From contig JAJVIJ010000017.1 of assembly GCA_022072095.1 (NCBI GenBank), forward strand, positions 11,586 to 53,898: 42,313 nt of DNA, in the 5' to 3' direction. Of this stretch, positions 19,369 through 28,884 are shown piece after piece; the stretch's first letter is position 1, and each line of letters opens with the position of its first letter. The notes below the pieces were generated by a model that saw only the letters and a list, made by a program, of their open reading frames with translations, searched no databases and was not told the origin of the DNA. This DNA comes from Rhodocyclaceae bacterium (GTDB taxonomy: Bacteria > Pseudomonadota > Gammaproteobacteria > Burkholderiales > Rhodocyclaceae). The translations under genes and the position numbers were made by a program.

Positions 19369-19530
19369 ATTTGCAAACACTAAACGGGGATATTGGTTTC
19401 GGCAAAAACACGAGGAAGGGCCTCGTCCATCTCACTCGAGTCCGGGCGATACGCGCTATTCGATATTTCGCTCAATCTCGCCTGGCCCGGGCCGTAATGG
19501 CACTCTGGAGCATCGCCATGTGTCGAGATC

Positions 19531-20862
19531 ATGCCTTTAGAACGTCTTTCCGCCATCCCTGACGTGCCGCGCATCGTGGCTCGCGATCGCGACCTGCCGG
19601 TAGGCCAGGCAGCCAACGCCGCCGACGGCGCGCTCGCAGACCTGGTACGTGGCCAACAAGGGTACTGGGCCCGCTACAAGGGACTGAAACTCACCAGCCA
19701 CTTCCAGCCGATATACAGCCTGTCCCATTGCCGGCCGATCGGACACGAAGGCCTGTTGCGAGCGTTCGATGGAAACGGCCTTGCCCTATCGCCGGCTTCG
19801 GTGATCGGCAGCACGGAAAACAGCGGCGAACTGCAGTACCTGGACCGACTGTGCCGCTTTCTGCACGTGGCCAATTACGATCATCTCGACGCCGACGGCC
19901 TGCTGTTCTTGAACGTACACCCGGAAATCGTCAGTTCGGGGCCGGACGGCGCTCTGGGCGAGTTTCTGCCGGAGCTGATCGAAGGCGCCGGCCTATCGCC
20001 TGCGCGCATCGTCATCGAGGTCATGGAACAGGCGGTCGAGGACGACTGCGGATTCGCGAAGACGCTGGACTACATGCGCGATCTGGGCTGCCTGATCGCG
20101 ATGGATGATTTCGGCGCCGGGCATTCCAATTTCGACCGCATCTGGACACTCAAACCCGACCTCGTCAAGCTGGATCGGGGGTTTGCGCTGCGCGTGATGG
20201 CCGACAGCCGTGCACACCGGCTGCTGCCGCAGATCGCCGGCTTCATCCACGAGGCCGGCGCGCTGGTGCTGCTGGAGGGGGTCGAGACCTGCGAACAGGC
20301 GACGCTGGCCCTGGATGCCGATGTCGACTTCGTCCAGGGCTACTATTTCGGCATGCCCGCGCCACGCCCGGTCTCGACCGACACCGCCCATGTGGCGATC
20401 GAAGAGCTCTGGCATGGCTATTCGAGTCGTCAGCTGGGCGCAACGAGCCGCTATCGCGAGGCGATCGCTCCTTACGAACGCGCGATCTATATCGCGGCCA
20501 TGCGCCTGCAGCGCGGCAAGCCGATGGCCGAGTCCTGCGCCGGCTTTCATACACTGGCCTGGGCGCAGCTGTGCTACCTGCTCGACGGCTCCGGCTGGCA
20601 GATCGGGCCGGGGCTGACGGCACCACAATCGGACGCCAAGAAATCGGGCATGGGCATCGACAATGCGCTGCCGGAGCACACCTGCTGGTCGCGGCGGCCC
20701 TATTTCCGACGTGCCGTGCAGCACCCCGAAAAAGTTCAGGTATCCAGACCCTACCTGTCCTTGAGCTCGGGCAAGGTCTGTGTGACCGTCTCGATCGCCT
20801 TTCGCCATCAAGGCGAGCTGCGCGTGCTCTGCGGCGATCTCGCCTTGCCGGACCGCTACTGA
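19531..20862 (+). CDS. EAL-domain c-di-GMP phosphodiesterase with C-terminal PAS/Cache-like domain
   Basis: A 443-residue protein predicted to hydrolyse c-di-GMP. The EAL core (about residues 50-300) has the variant signature EGLLR at Glu73 instead of EALLR. The metal and catalytic residues are otherwise present: Asn128, Glu163/166, Asp192-Asp193, Lys213, Glu249/252 and Gln269. The C-terminal 150 residues include CWSRRPYFRRAVQHPEKVQ and SRPYLSLSSGKVCVT. These resemble the sensor domain found after EAL in YkuI-like proteins, so ligand-regulated activity is plausible. No membrane segment is seen. It is divergent from ftrA across a gap with a Fur-like site and may share iron regulation, which is inference. 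Start ATG at 19531; the ribosome-binding site is weak. Confidence 0.87.
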   Translation: MPLERLSAIPDVPRIVARDRDLPVGQAANAADGALADLVRGQQGYWARYKGLKLTSHFQPIYSLSHCRPIGHEGLLRAFDGNGLALSPASVIGSTENSGELQYLDRLCRFLHVANYDHLDADGLLFLNVHPEIVSSGPDGALGEFLPELIEGAGLSPARIVIEVMEQAVEDDCGFAKTLDYMRDLGCLIAMDDFGAGHSNFDRIWTLKPDLVKLDRGFALRVMADSRAHRLLPQIAGFIHEAGALVLLEGVETCEQATLALDADVDFVQGYYFGMPAPRPVSTDTAHVAIEELWHGYSSRQLGATSRYREAIAPYERAIYIAAMRLQRGKPMAESCAGFHTLAWAQLCYLLDGSGWQIGPGLTAPQSDAKKSGMGIDNALPEHTCWSRRPYFRRAVQHPEKVQVSRPYLSLSSGKVCVTVSIAFRHQGELRVLCGDLALPDRY

Positions 20863-20886
20863 GCCACCGCCGGCCGCGCTCGTCGC

Positions 20887-23376
20887 TCAGGCATTTTCGC
20901 GCAAGGCGGCCATCACCGGCGAGGTGGCGGCGCGGCGCACGCCGATGAGGCCGGCGCAGGTGATCACGACGATCGCGATACCCAGGCCCGCGAGATTCGG
21001 CCCCGGACTGGGTGCGTACGGAAACTCGAAAACCCAGCGGGCGAGCGCGGAACTGATCGCCACCGCCCCAAGCATCCCCAGTACCCCGGCGATCAGGCCA
21101 ATGACCAGAAACTCGGTCAGCAAAGCCCCGGTGACCTGATGGCGACGGGCGCCCAGCGCGCGCATGATGGCCAGCTCGCGGCAGCGCTCGTCGTGCGTCG
21201 AAGCGATCGCCGCCCAGAGCACGGCGATGCCAGCGGCCAGCGCGAACGTGAACACGAAACCGACGGCGCGTGTCAGCTGGGCGAGCAGGTCACGCAGCTG
21301 ACCGAGCAGCGCGTCGACGTCGATCAATGTCAGATTCGGAAAACTCGCCAGCAACCGCTCGCTCACCTGCGCGCTTTCCGCCGGCAGATAAAAACTGGTG
21401 ATGTAACTTGCCGGAAACCCGTCCAGCGTGCCCGGGTTCGCGACCACGAAAAAATTCACGTTCATCGAATCCCAGTCGAGTTTGCGCAGGCTGGTGATGC
21501 GCGCACTGACACGCTCGCCGGCGATTTCGAAGCTCAGCCGGTCATCTTGCTTGAGACCGAGGGTGCGCGCGAGGCCGCTCTCCACGGAAAATTCGGCTTC
21601 GCTACGCTGGGGGGCGAACCAGCGACCAGCGACGAGCCGATTGCCAGGCGGCAGCCCGCTCGACCAGGAAAGATTGAACTCGCGCTCGACCAGGCGGCGA
21701 GCACGCTCATCGCCATCGTATTGCACATCCGAGACGGGGCGGTCGTTGATCGCCACCAGACGGCCGCGCACCATCGGCTCGAGCTTGACGGCCGCAATGC
21801 CGGCCTCGGCGAGCACTCGCCGCACGGCCTCCCGCTGCTCCGGCTGGATGTTCAACAGATATCGATTCGGCGTGCCGGGGGCGAGCTTGCGCGTCCAGGA
21901 TGCGACCAGATCACCCTGCCCGACGGTCACCAGGAAGATCGTGGTCAGACCAAGACCCAGGGCCAGGCATTGCAGCATCATGTCCCGTCTTCGGCGCGCG
22001 AGCCCCGCCAGGCCCTGCCGGACGCTGCCGCCAATGTGACGTGCATGGCCAGCCAGTCTGAGCAAGGCCGCGGCCGCCACGGCATACAACACCGACGCCG
22101 CGAGAAATCCCCCCAGCACGATCGCCGCGAGCCTGATGTCGCCAGCAACCCAAGCCACCAGGGCGGCAAGCAGTGCGGCGCCCATTGCCGTCGCACTCCA
22201 GGGGGCCGCCTGCACGCCGGCCCACTCACGCCGCAAGACGCGCACGGTGGACACCTTGCGCAGGCGCAGGATCTGGGGCACGGAAAACCCGGCGAGCAGG
22301 ACCAGGCCCACCGCCACACCGTGCACGATCGGCTGCCAGCCCGGCGGCGGCAGCGCGTCTTGCGTGATGCCGCGGCCAAGCTCGGCGAGCGCGAATTGCG
22401 CGACGATGCCGAGTGCGCTGCCGCAGACCGTCGCGATCAGCCCCAAGGCAAAAAGCTCGCACAGCAGGATCTGCGCGAGTCGCCCTTGCGTGGCACCCAG
22501 ACAACGCAGGATCGCGGCCGTATCGAGATGGCGCGTGACGAACCGATTCGTGGCCAGATACAAGGCGACCGCAGCGAAGACCACCGCGAGCAATGCCGCC
22601 AGTCGCAGAAAACGTTGTGCGCGCTCGAGTGTGCTGCGAACTTCGGGCTGGGCATTGTTGATGTCTTCCATCCGCTCGCCGCGCGCCAGCTCGGTACGTA
22701 GCCAGCGACCCAGCCGCGCGACCGGTTCGGCCTCGCCGGCCACCGCAAGCCGATAAGTCACGCGCGAACCTTCCTGGATCAATCCGCTCGCGGCGACGTC
22801 GTCGCGATGCATCAGCAAGCGCGGCACGAAGCTGAAAAACCCCGCGCCGCGATCCGACTCGAAAGTCAGCGTGGCGACATAGCGCAGTTGCAGGTTGCCC
22901 ACGCGCACGAGATCGCCGGGCCTGACACCCAGCGCCGTCGTCGCGCGCTCATCCAGCCAGACCGTACCCCGTTGCGGTGGCGCGCGGACTTCGGCATCCG
23001 GCCCGGAGGCGCTGCTTCGTACGCGCAGACGGCCGCGCAAGGGATAGCTGTCCGGCACGGCCTTGACGCCCACCAGCAGATTGGCGCCACCAGCCGCCGC
23101 CATGCTAGTGAACCGCAGGCTCGCAGACGTTTTCAAGCCCATGTCCTGCGCCACGCGCTCAAAGCGCTCAGGCAGCGGATGGTCCGCCGTGAGCACGAGA
23201 TCGCCGCCCAGCAACTGGTTGGCGTCGCGGCTCAAAGAGCGCTCCACGCGATCGGCGAACAGGCCGACCGCCGTCAGGCTGGCAACCGCGACAACGATGG
23301 CCAGCGCCAGCAGCGTCAATTCGCCGGCGCGCCCATCGCGCCGGAACATCCGAAGACCGAGTCGTACGCTGTGCAT
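20887..23376 (-). CDS. FtsX-like ABC transporter permease (YbbP type)
   Basis: An 829-residue membrane protein with a single N-terminal transmembrane helix, a large periplasmic domain, a cluster of helices in the middle and another cluster at the C terminus. This is the duplicated FtsX/MacB-type layout of YbbP permeases. Helices include ELTLLALAIVVAVASLTAVG and RFLRLAALLAVVFAAVALYLA; the latter FtsX segment continues with ATQGRLAQILLCELFALGL. The family usually pairs with an ATPase (YbbA) and is thought to move hydrophobic or lipid-like substrates or to act mechanically. No ATPase gene is next to it; radA lies 52 bases upstream. The start is ATG at 23376; an open frame reaching 23652 overlaps radA and is ignored. 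The gene converges on the EAL gene with 24 bases between stops. Confidence 0.88.
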   Translation of the reverse strand: MHSVRLGLRMFRRDGRAGELTLLALAIVVAVASLTAVGLFADRVERSLSRDANQLLGGDLVLTADHPLPERFERVAQDMGLKTSASLRFTSMAAAGGANLLVGVKAVPDSYPLRGRLRVRSSASGPDAEVRAPPQRGTVWLDERATTALGVRPGDLVRVGNLQLRYVATLTFESDRGAGFFSFVPRLLMHRDDVAASGLIQEGSRVTYRLAVAGEAEPVARLGRWLRTELARGERMEDINNAQPEVRSTLERAQRFLRLAALLAVVFAAVALYLATNRFVTRHLDTAAILRCLGATQGRLAQILLCELFALGLIATVCGSALGIVAQFALAELGRGITQDALPPPGWQPIVHGVAVGLVLLAGFSVPQILRLRKVSTVRVLRREWAGVQAAPWSATAMGAALLAALVAWVAGDIRLAAIVLGGFLAASVLYAVAAAALLRLAGHARHIGGSVRQGLAGLARRRRDMMLQCLALGLGLTTIFLVTVGQGDLVASWTRKLAPGTPNRYLLNIQPEQREAVRRVLAEAGIAAVKLEPMVRGRLVAINDRPVSDVQYDGDERARRLVEREFNLSWSSGLPPGNRLVAGRWFAPQRSEAEFSVESGLARTLGLKQDDRLSFEIAGERVSARITSLRKLDWDSMNVNFFVVANPGTLDGFPASYITSFYLPAESAQVSERLLASFPNLTLIDVDALLGQLRDLLAQLTRAVGFVFTFALAAGIAVLWAAIASTHDERCRELAIMRALGARRHQVTGALLTEFLVIGLIAGVLGMLGAVAISSALARWVFEFPYAPSPGPNLAGLGIAIVVITCAGLIGVRRAATSPVMAALRENA

Positions 23377-23428
23377 AGGACGATGTGCTCGCAGAAAGAA
23401 ATCTCGGGGAACTCGGATACGCGCGCGG

Positions 23429-24793
23429 CTAATCCAGTTCGCGCAAGCGGTGCAGCGCCTCTTCGATGCGGGCCACCGGGAACAGCTCGATGCCGAAATC
23501 TTCGCGGCGCGGCACATTGGCCTTGGGTATGAGTGCGCGCGTGAAGCCGAGTTTCGCGGCTTCACGAATGCGTTCCTGGCCACGCGGTGCCGGGCGGATT
23601 TCGCCGACCAGGCCGATCTCCCCGAAAACCGCGAGCTTGTCCGGCAAGGCACGGTTTCTCAGCGAGGAATGGATGGCCAGCATGACGGCCATGTCCGCGG
23701 CCGGCTCCGTGATGCGGACGCCGCCGACGGCGTTGACGAAGACATCCTGGTCGTGACAGACGAGCCCCGCGTGCCGATGCATCACCGCCAGCAACATGGC
23801 CAGCCGGTTGGCCTCCAGCCCGACGGTGAGACGGCGCGGGCTGGGAAGATGGCTGTCGTCGACCAGCGCCTGGATTTCCACCAGCAATGGCCGTGTACCT
23901 TCCTGCGTCACCAGGATCACGCTTCCCGGCACCTGCTGGGCATGTCCGGAAAGAAAGATCGCCGAGGGATTGGCGACCCCGCGCAGCCCGCGGTCGGTCA
24001 TCGCGAACACGCCCAGCTCATTGACAGCGCCGTAGCGGTTCTTGAAGGCACGGATCAGGCGGAAGCTGGTGTGGGTGTCGCCCTCGAAATAGAGCACGGT
24101 GTCGACGATGTGCTCGAGCACGCGCGGCCCGGCGATGGCGCCCTCCTTGGTGACATGGCCCACGAGTACGAGCGCGTGCCCGCGGTGCTTGGCATGACGC
24201 GTGAGCTGCGCCGCGCATTCGCGGACCTGCGCGACCGAGCCGGGCGCCGATTGCAGGGCTTCCGCATAGACGGTCTGGATCGAGTCCACGACCACCACGC
24301 GTGGCGCCATCGCATCGATTGTGGCGACGATGCGCTCGAGCTGGATTTCAGCCAGGACCTGCACCGCGTGTGCTGCGAGTTGCAGACGGTGCGCACGGCC
24401 GGCAAGCTGCTCCGCCGACTCCTCGGCGCTGACATAAAGCGATGGCATCCCACCTGACATGTGCGCCAGCGCTTGCAGCAACAGCGTCGACTTGCCGATG
24501 CCGGGATCACCGCCGATCAATACCACACCGCCGGGCACGAAACCGCCGCCGAGCACACGATCGAACTCTTCGCTGCCGGTCTCGAGTCGCGCGTTCTCGC
24601 TCGCAACGACCTGGTCCAGGCGCTGAACCTCGCTGGAGCCGACGAGCCCGCTGTAGCGGGCCTTGCCGCCCGCGGGTTCGGCGACCGTTTCCAGCAAGGT
24701 GTTCCAGGCGCCGCAATGTGGACACTGCCCCTGCCATTTCGGTGACATGCCGCCACAGGCGGTACAGGTGTGCACACTACGCGTCTTGGCCAT
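23429..24793 (-). CDS. radA: DNA repair protein RadA
   Basis: A 454-residue RecA-like ATPase that helps process recombination branches. The N-terminal zinc finger has Cys10, 13, 24 and 27 (CTACG...CPHCG). The Walker A motif GGDPGIGKST is near residue 95-103, the RadA-specific KNRYG motif follows in the middle, and the C-terminal Lon-protease-like domain includes GLRGVANPSAIFLSGHAQQ and AVGGVRITEPAADMAV. Length and order match the standard RadA. It is 52 bases upstream of the FtsX-like permease on the same strand. Confidence 0.97.
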   Translation of the reverse strand: MAKTRSVHTCTACGGMSPKWQGQCPHCGAWNTLLETVAEPAGGKARYSGLVGSSEVQRLDQVVASENARLETGSEEFDRVLGGGFVPGGVVLIGGDPGIGKSTLLLQALAHMSGGMPSLYVSAEESAEQLAGRAHRLQLAAHAVQVLAEIQLERIVATIDAMAPRVVVVDSIQTVYAEALQSAPGSVAQVRECAAQLTRHAKHRGHALVLVGHVTKEGAIAGPRVLEHIVDTVLYFEGDTHTSFRLIRAFKNRYGAVNELGVFAMTDRGLRGVANPSAIFLSGHAQQVPGSVILVTQEGTRPLLVEIQALVDDSHLPSPRRLTVGLEANRLAMLLAVMHRHAGLVCHDQDVFVNAVGGVRITEPAADMAVMLAIHSSLRNRALPDKLAVFGEIGLVGEIRPAPRGQERIREAAKLGFTRALIPKANVPRREDFGIELFPVARIEEALHRLRELD

Positions 24794-24883
24794 GTTCTAG
24801 TCAGCGCAACGGTCGTCTGGGCGACGACATCGCGCAGCGCGTCCGCCAGGGCGTCTGCAACTCGTTTGCGATTCGTATGCGAA

Positions 24884-25387
24884 TCAGCTGCGCTTGAACA
24901 GCCCCATCAGTGTAGCCTTCTCCAGCGTGTTGAAGTTGAGCATGAAGCCCACTACCGCCGCGGAGGTGTCGGCGGTCACCGGCAGCTGCTCCTGCGACAC
25001 CGCGAAAACCGTGAACACGTAACGGTGGGGATGGTCCCCTTGCGGCGGACATGGCCCGCCATAGCCAGGCTTGCCGAAGTCGGTGCGCACCTCGAGCGCG
25101 CCAGCCGGCATCTTGCCGCTGGCCGGGTTCCCGGCATCCAGCGGCAACTCGGTAACCGTGGCCGGAATGTTGGCCACCACCCAGTGCCAGAAGCCGCTGC
25201 CGGTCGGCGCGTCGGGGTCGAAACAGGTCACCGCGAAGCTCTTGGTGCCTGCCGGCGCGCCTTCCCAACGCAGGTGCGGCGAGCGGTTGCCACCGGCGCA
25301 ACCGAAGCCGAAATCGGCCGACAGGATGTGGTCGGCGCCAATGTAATCACCATCCTGGAAGCTGTTGCTGACGAGTTTCATGGCCAT
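24884..25387 (-). CDS. YbhB/YbcL Raf-kinase-inhibitor-like (PEBP) protein
   Basis: A 167-residue small soluble protein of the bacterial PEBP family. Family marks are GGNRSPHLRWEGAP, the DPDAPTGSGFWHWVVANIP motif and GYGGPCPPQGDHPHRYVFTV. The start is ATG at 25387, with a strong AAGGAGG at 25396-25402 spaced 8 bases. An upstream open frame to 25558 overlaps the divergent promoter region. A hairpin with a 6-bp stem (24870-24875 with 24880-24885) overlaps the stop. The biochemical role of the family in bacteria is not settled, so no reaction is claimed. It is divergent from the TPR gene and 90 bases from radA. Confidence 0.93.
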   Translation of the reverse strand: MAMKLVSNSFQDGDYIGADHILSADFGFGCAGGNRSPHLRWEGAPAGTKSFAVTCFDPDAPTGSGFWHWVVANIPATVTELPLDAGNPASGKMPAGALEVRTDFGKPGYGGPCPPQGDHPHRYVFTVFAVSQEQLPVTADTSAAVVGFMLNFNTLEKATLMGLFKRS

Positions 25388-25593
25388 GCCGAAATCCTCC
25401 TTGTCTGGGGCGGGGTGCGGAAACCTTACCGATCGCCCCGGAAAAAGCAAGTCTCGACTCCACTTGCACCCCGCTTGCATCCGGGATTCCGCGCCGAAGG
25501 CGGCGGTGGGCTTGGCCAGTTGTCCTGCCTTGCCCACCCCCTGAAAAGCGCCTACCATCGATCGCCATTGGATTATTGTGGTCTGCCGAAGTC

Positions 25594-27417
25594 ATGTTGC
25601 CGATTTTGTCATCCATCCGGTTTCTGCTCCGCCTCGGCGCCGGAGCCAGTCCGGGCTCTTGCACTCGCGCCGTCATCAGGTTCACCGCGTTCGCAGGTCT
25701 GTCGTGCCTGGCCCTGTCGGCCCCGGAAGCCTGGCCTCAGGCAGCGGCCGACAAGGCGGCAACGGCGCCGGATGACAGCGCGCAGGGTGACGCCGATCAG
25801 CCTGACCCCGACAGCGCCTCGCTGCCCGGCGCCGAGCTGTCGTCGCGCGTCCTGCAGCAATACCTGCTCGCCGAGATGGCGGTACAGCGCAATCAGCCCG
25901 CCGTCGCGCACAGTTTGCTCAGCGAGCTGGCGCGCGCGACGCGGGACCCCAGGTTCGCGCGACGCGCCACCGAGGCCGCGCTCTATGGCCGCCAGCTCGA
26001 ACTGGCGATTGTCTCGGCAAATCTCTGGGTCGAACTGGCGCCGGAATCGGTGCGCGCGCGCCAGACCTTGGTGGGTGTGCTCGCCAGCGCCCAGCGCCTG
26101 CCGCAAATGGAGCCGCACCTCGCCTGGCTGCTCGCGCGACAAGGTCAGGGGGTGGCCGGCGATTTGCTGCGGCTACCGCAACTGTTTGCGCGTTTGAGCA
26201 GTCATGCCGAGGCCGTCGGCCTGGTCGATCGCCTCACGGAACCCTATCTCCGCGTGCCCGAGGCGCATATCGCGCGCGCGCAGACCGCGGCCATGGCGGG
26301 CCAGGTCGAACGCGCAGTGGCCGATTGTGATCGCGCGCTGGCCTTGCGCCCGGACTGGGAGACTGCCGTGCTGTTCAAGGCGCAGCTGCTGTCCCGCCAG
26401 GGCGCGACCGTGGCGCTGGAAGCGTTGGGCCGACATCTCGAGCGTTTTCCCGATGCTCATGAAGTCCGCTTGCAGTATGCGCGCGGCCTGGTCGCCGAAC
26501 GCCGGTTCGCGGAGGCGCGTGCGGAGTTCTCGCGCCTGGTCGATGCGCAGCCCGAGAACCTCGATCTGCGTTTTGCCCTGGCCATGCTCGCGCTGCAGTC
26601 ACGCGACCTCGCCGCGGCGGAGGCGGAGCTGACGCGACTCGTGGCAAGCGGCCGTGGCAACCAGGATCAGTATCGGTTCTACCTCGGCCAGATTGCCGAG
26701 GAACGCAAGCAGGACGATGACGCGCTACGCTGGTACCGCGCCGTCGGGCCCGGCGAAAGCCACGCTCAGGCGCAGATGCGCATCGCGCAGATTCTGCTGC
26801 GCGCGGGGCAGCTCGATCAGGCGCTGGATCAGCTTCGTGGCTGGCGCGAGCGCGATACCGGCGCCCGGATTCCGTCGCTGATCGGCGAAGCGCAGATCCT
26901 GCGCGATGCCGGACGGGCTGCTGCGGCCTTCGAACTGCTGCAGGGTGGCCTCAAGGACAGCCCTGACCAGCCCGACCTGCTTTACGAGGCGGCGCTGCTG
27001 GCGGAGCGCCTGGCGCGCTACGACGACATGGAAGCAAACCTCGTGCGCCTGATCGCGGTCAAACCCGAGCATGCGCACGCCTACAACGCGCTCGGCTATT
27101 CCTTCGCCGAGCGCAATATCCGGCTGGCCGAATCCGAGCGCCTGCTCGGCCGGGCGCTCGAGCTGGCGCCGAACGATCCGTTCATCATCGACAGCATGGG
27201 ATGGCTGCTGTTTCGCAAGGGCGATCTCGCCGGCGCCGCAGAACAACTGCGTCGCGCGCTGATGCTGCGCCCCGATCCGGAAATCTCTGCTCACCTCGGT
27301 GAGGTGCTTTGGCTGAAAGGGGAGCGCGAGGAAGCCGCGCGCACCTGGCGCGAGGCCGCGCAACGGCACCCCGACAATGAAGTACTGAACAACACCATCA
27401 AACGCTTCCTGCCTTGA
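25594..27417 (+). CDS. Exported TPR-repeat protein upstream of lolB (LbcA-like)
   Basis: A 607-residue protein with an N-terminal signal (hydrophobic FTAFAGLSCLALSA after a long basic n-region) and then many tetratricopeptide repeats. The repeats are visible as regularly spaced helices such as VERAVADCDRALALRPDWET, RFAEARAEFSRLVDAQPENL and GDLAGAAEQLRRALMLRPDPE. The position directly before lolB matches Pseudomonas LbcA, which binds the protease CtpA and helps degrade cell-wall hydrolases. No CtpA gene is visible here. The lipobox is imperfect (GLSC), so lipid attachment is uncertain. The start is ATG at 25594; a TTG at 25576 is possible. Its TGA overlaps the start of lolB. Confidence 0.85.
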   Translation: MLPILSSIRFLLRLGAGASPGSCTRAVIRFTAFAGLSCLALSAPEAWPQAAADKAATAPDDSAQGDADQPDPDSASLPGAELSSRVLQQYLLAEMAVQRNQPAVAHSLLSELARATRDPRFARRATEAALYGRQLELAIVSANLWVELAPESVRARQTLVGVLASAQRLPQMEPHLAWLLARQGQGVAGDLLRLPQLFARLSSHAEAVGLVDRLTEPYLRVPEAHIARAQTAAMAGQVERAVADCDRALALRPDWETAVLFKAQLLSRQGATVALEALGRHLERFPDAHEVRLQYARGLVAERRFAEARAEFSRLVDAQPENLDLRFALAMLALQSRDLAAAEAELTRLVASGRGNQDQYRFYLGQIAEERKQDDDALRWYRAVGPGESHAQAQMRIAQILLRAGQLDQALDQLRGWRERDTGARIPSLIGEAQILRDAGRAAAAFELLQGGLKDSPDQPDLLYEAALLAERLARYDDMEANLVRLIAVKPEHAHAYNALGYSFAERNIRLAESERLLGRALELAPNDPFIIDSMGWLLFRKGDLAGAAEQLRRALMLRPDPEISAHLGEVLWLKGEREEAARTWREAAQRHPDNEVLNNTIKRFLP

Positions 27418-27959
27418 GTCGACATGGTTTCGCGCTGCTGGTCGCCATGCTGGCGGGCTGCGCAAGCCTGCCGGAATCACCGAGTTCGACCGGCCGGACG
27501 TGCTTCGAGCTCGAGGGGCGCATCGCGATCGACCGCGAAGGACGGGGAGTGCTGGCCAACATGCACTGGGTACAGCGACCGGACGGAGGCGTGATCGAGC
27601 TCGGCTCGGCGCTGGGCGCGACCCTCGCGCGCCTGCAAGAGCGGCCCGACGAAGCCCGGCTCACCACACCCGAACGGGTATGGCAGGCCGAATCGGGTCG
27701 AACGCTCATGCGCCAGTTGCTCGGCGTCGACCTGCCGCTCGCGGCGCTCGCCGACTGGGTGGTCGGGCAGCTACCGCCGAACGCCGAGATCGAGCGCGAC
27801 GCCGTCGGTCGGCCGGCGAGTGCGCACTTCCAGGGTTACTCGGTGCGCTACGCGGACCACACCTCCGACGAGCCCGATGGGCGACCGACGCGCATCGACA
27901 TCCGTCGGCACGCGTTGCACATGCGTTTGAAAATCGATCATTGGGAATCATGCCCCTGA
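27414..27959 (+). CDS. lolB: Outer membrane lipoprotein receptor LolB
   Basis: A 181-residue lipoprotein that accepts lipoproteins from LolA and inserts them into the outer membrane. The N terminus MSRHGFALLVAMLAGC has a perfect lipobox LAGC ending at Cys16. The mature part has FELEGRIAIDREGRGV and the family pattern of beta strands ending in RIDIRRHALHMRLKIDHWE. The start is TTG at 27414, overlapping the TPR stop, with no ATG in a sensible place, and this small coupled start is typical of the region. Its end overlaps ispE by 10 bases. The block lolB-ispE-tRNA-Gln-prs is conserved in gammaproteobacteria. Confidence 0.9.
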   Translation: MSRHGFALLVAMLAGCASLPESPSSTGRTCFELEGRIAIDREGRGVLANMHWVQRPDGGVIELGSALGATLARLQERPDEARLTTPERVWQAESGRTLMRQLLGVDLPLAALADWVVGQLPPNAEIERDAVGRPASAHFQGYSVRYADHTSDEPDGRPTRIDIRRHALHMRLKIDHWESCP

Positions 27960-28834
27960 TCGAATGGGGCCTAGCCATCCCGGCGCCGGCCAAGATCAAT
28001 CTGTTTCTGCACGTCGTCGGCCGGCGAGCGGATGGCTATCACTTGCTGCAGACCTGTTTTCGGTTTCTGGATTGGGGCGACCACCTGGTCTTCGAACCGC
28101 GCGCCGACGGTGTCATCGAGCTGCTGACACCGCTGCCCGGGGTGGACGAGCAAGCCGAACTCAGCGTGCGCGCCGCGCGCCGACTCCAGCAGGCCGCCGG
28201 CGTCCGGCTGGGGGCTGCGATCCACCTGGACAAGCGCATTCCGATGGGGGGTGGGCTCGGAGGCGGCAGCTCCGACGCCGCCAGCACACTGATCGCGCTG
28301 AACCGCTTGTGGCGACTGGATTGGCCGAGGCCGCGCCTGGCCGAGCTGGCGCTCGCTCTGGGCGCCGACGTGCCGGTGTTCATTTTCGGGCGAAGTGCGC
28401 TCGCAGAAGGGGTAGGCGAGCGGCTCACAGCCATCGAGTTGCCACCCGCGTGCTACGTGATCGTATTCCCGGGCTGCGGGGTGCCGACCGGGCCGGTCTT
28501 CGCCGACCCGGAATTGACACGCTCCACCGAAGCCGTCAAAATCGGCGCCCTTTCAGGGGCTGGGCAAACCGTGGCGCGCGAGCTCGCGATGCTCGGGTTT
28601 GGTCGTAACGACCTCGAGTCCGTGGTATGCCGGTGCTATCCGGAAGTCGGGCGCGCGTTGCGCTGGTTGCGGGCACGCACTGTCGCGCGCATGAGTGGTT
28701 CCGGGGCCTGCCTGGTGGCATGGTGTCCTACACCTACCGACGCGCGCGCGCTGGCAGCCGAGGTGCCTGCGCCCTGGTCGGCCTGGGTCGCGACAGGCAT
28801 CGATGAGCACCCGCTGGCCGGGGCCCGTTGTTGA
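27950..28834 (+). CDS. ispE: 4-(cytidine 5'-diphospho)-2-C-methyl-D-erythritol kinase
   Basis: A 294-residue GHMP kinase of the MEP isoprenoid pathway. PAPAKINLFLHVVGRRADGYH is the family N-terminal motif with the catalytic Lys/Asp region. PMGGGLGGGSSDAAS near residue 100 is the ATP-binding Gly-rich loop, and MSGSGACLVAW near the C terminus is the third GHMP motif. The start is ATG at 27950, inside the last codons of lolB; a longer frame inside lolB is not used. A tRNA-Gln gene follows 50 bases downstream. Confidence 0.97.
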   Translation: MPLIEWGLAIPAPAKINLFLHVVGRRADGYHLLQTCFRFLDWGDHLVFEPRADGVIELLTPLPGVDEQAELSVRAARRLQQAAGVRLGAAIHLDKRIPMGGGLGGGSSDAASTLIALNRLWRLDWPRPRLAELALALGADVPVFIFGRSALAEGVGERLTAIELPPACYVIVFPGCGVPTGPVFADPELTRSTEAVKIGALSGAGQTVARELAMLGFGRNDLESVVCRCYPEVGRALRWLRARTVARMSGSGACLVAWCPTPTDARALAAEVPAPWSAWVATGIDEHPLAGARC

Positions 28835-28884
28835 TCGGGCCTCGCCCAAATCAGCCGATGAGATGTAGGGTTTCCGCAAGGACT

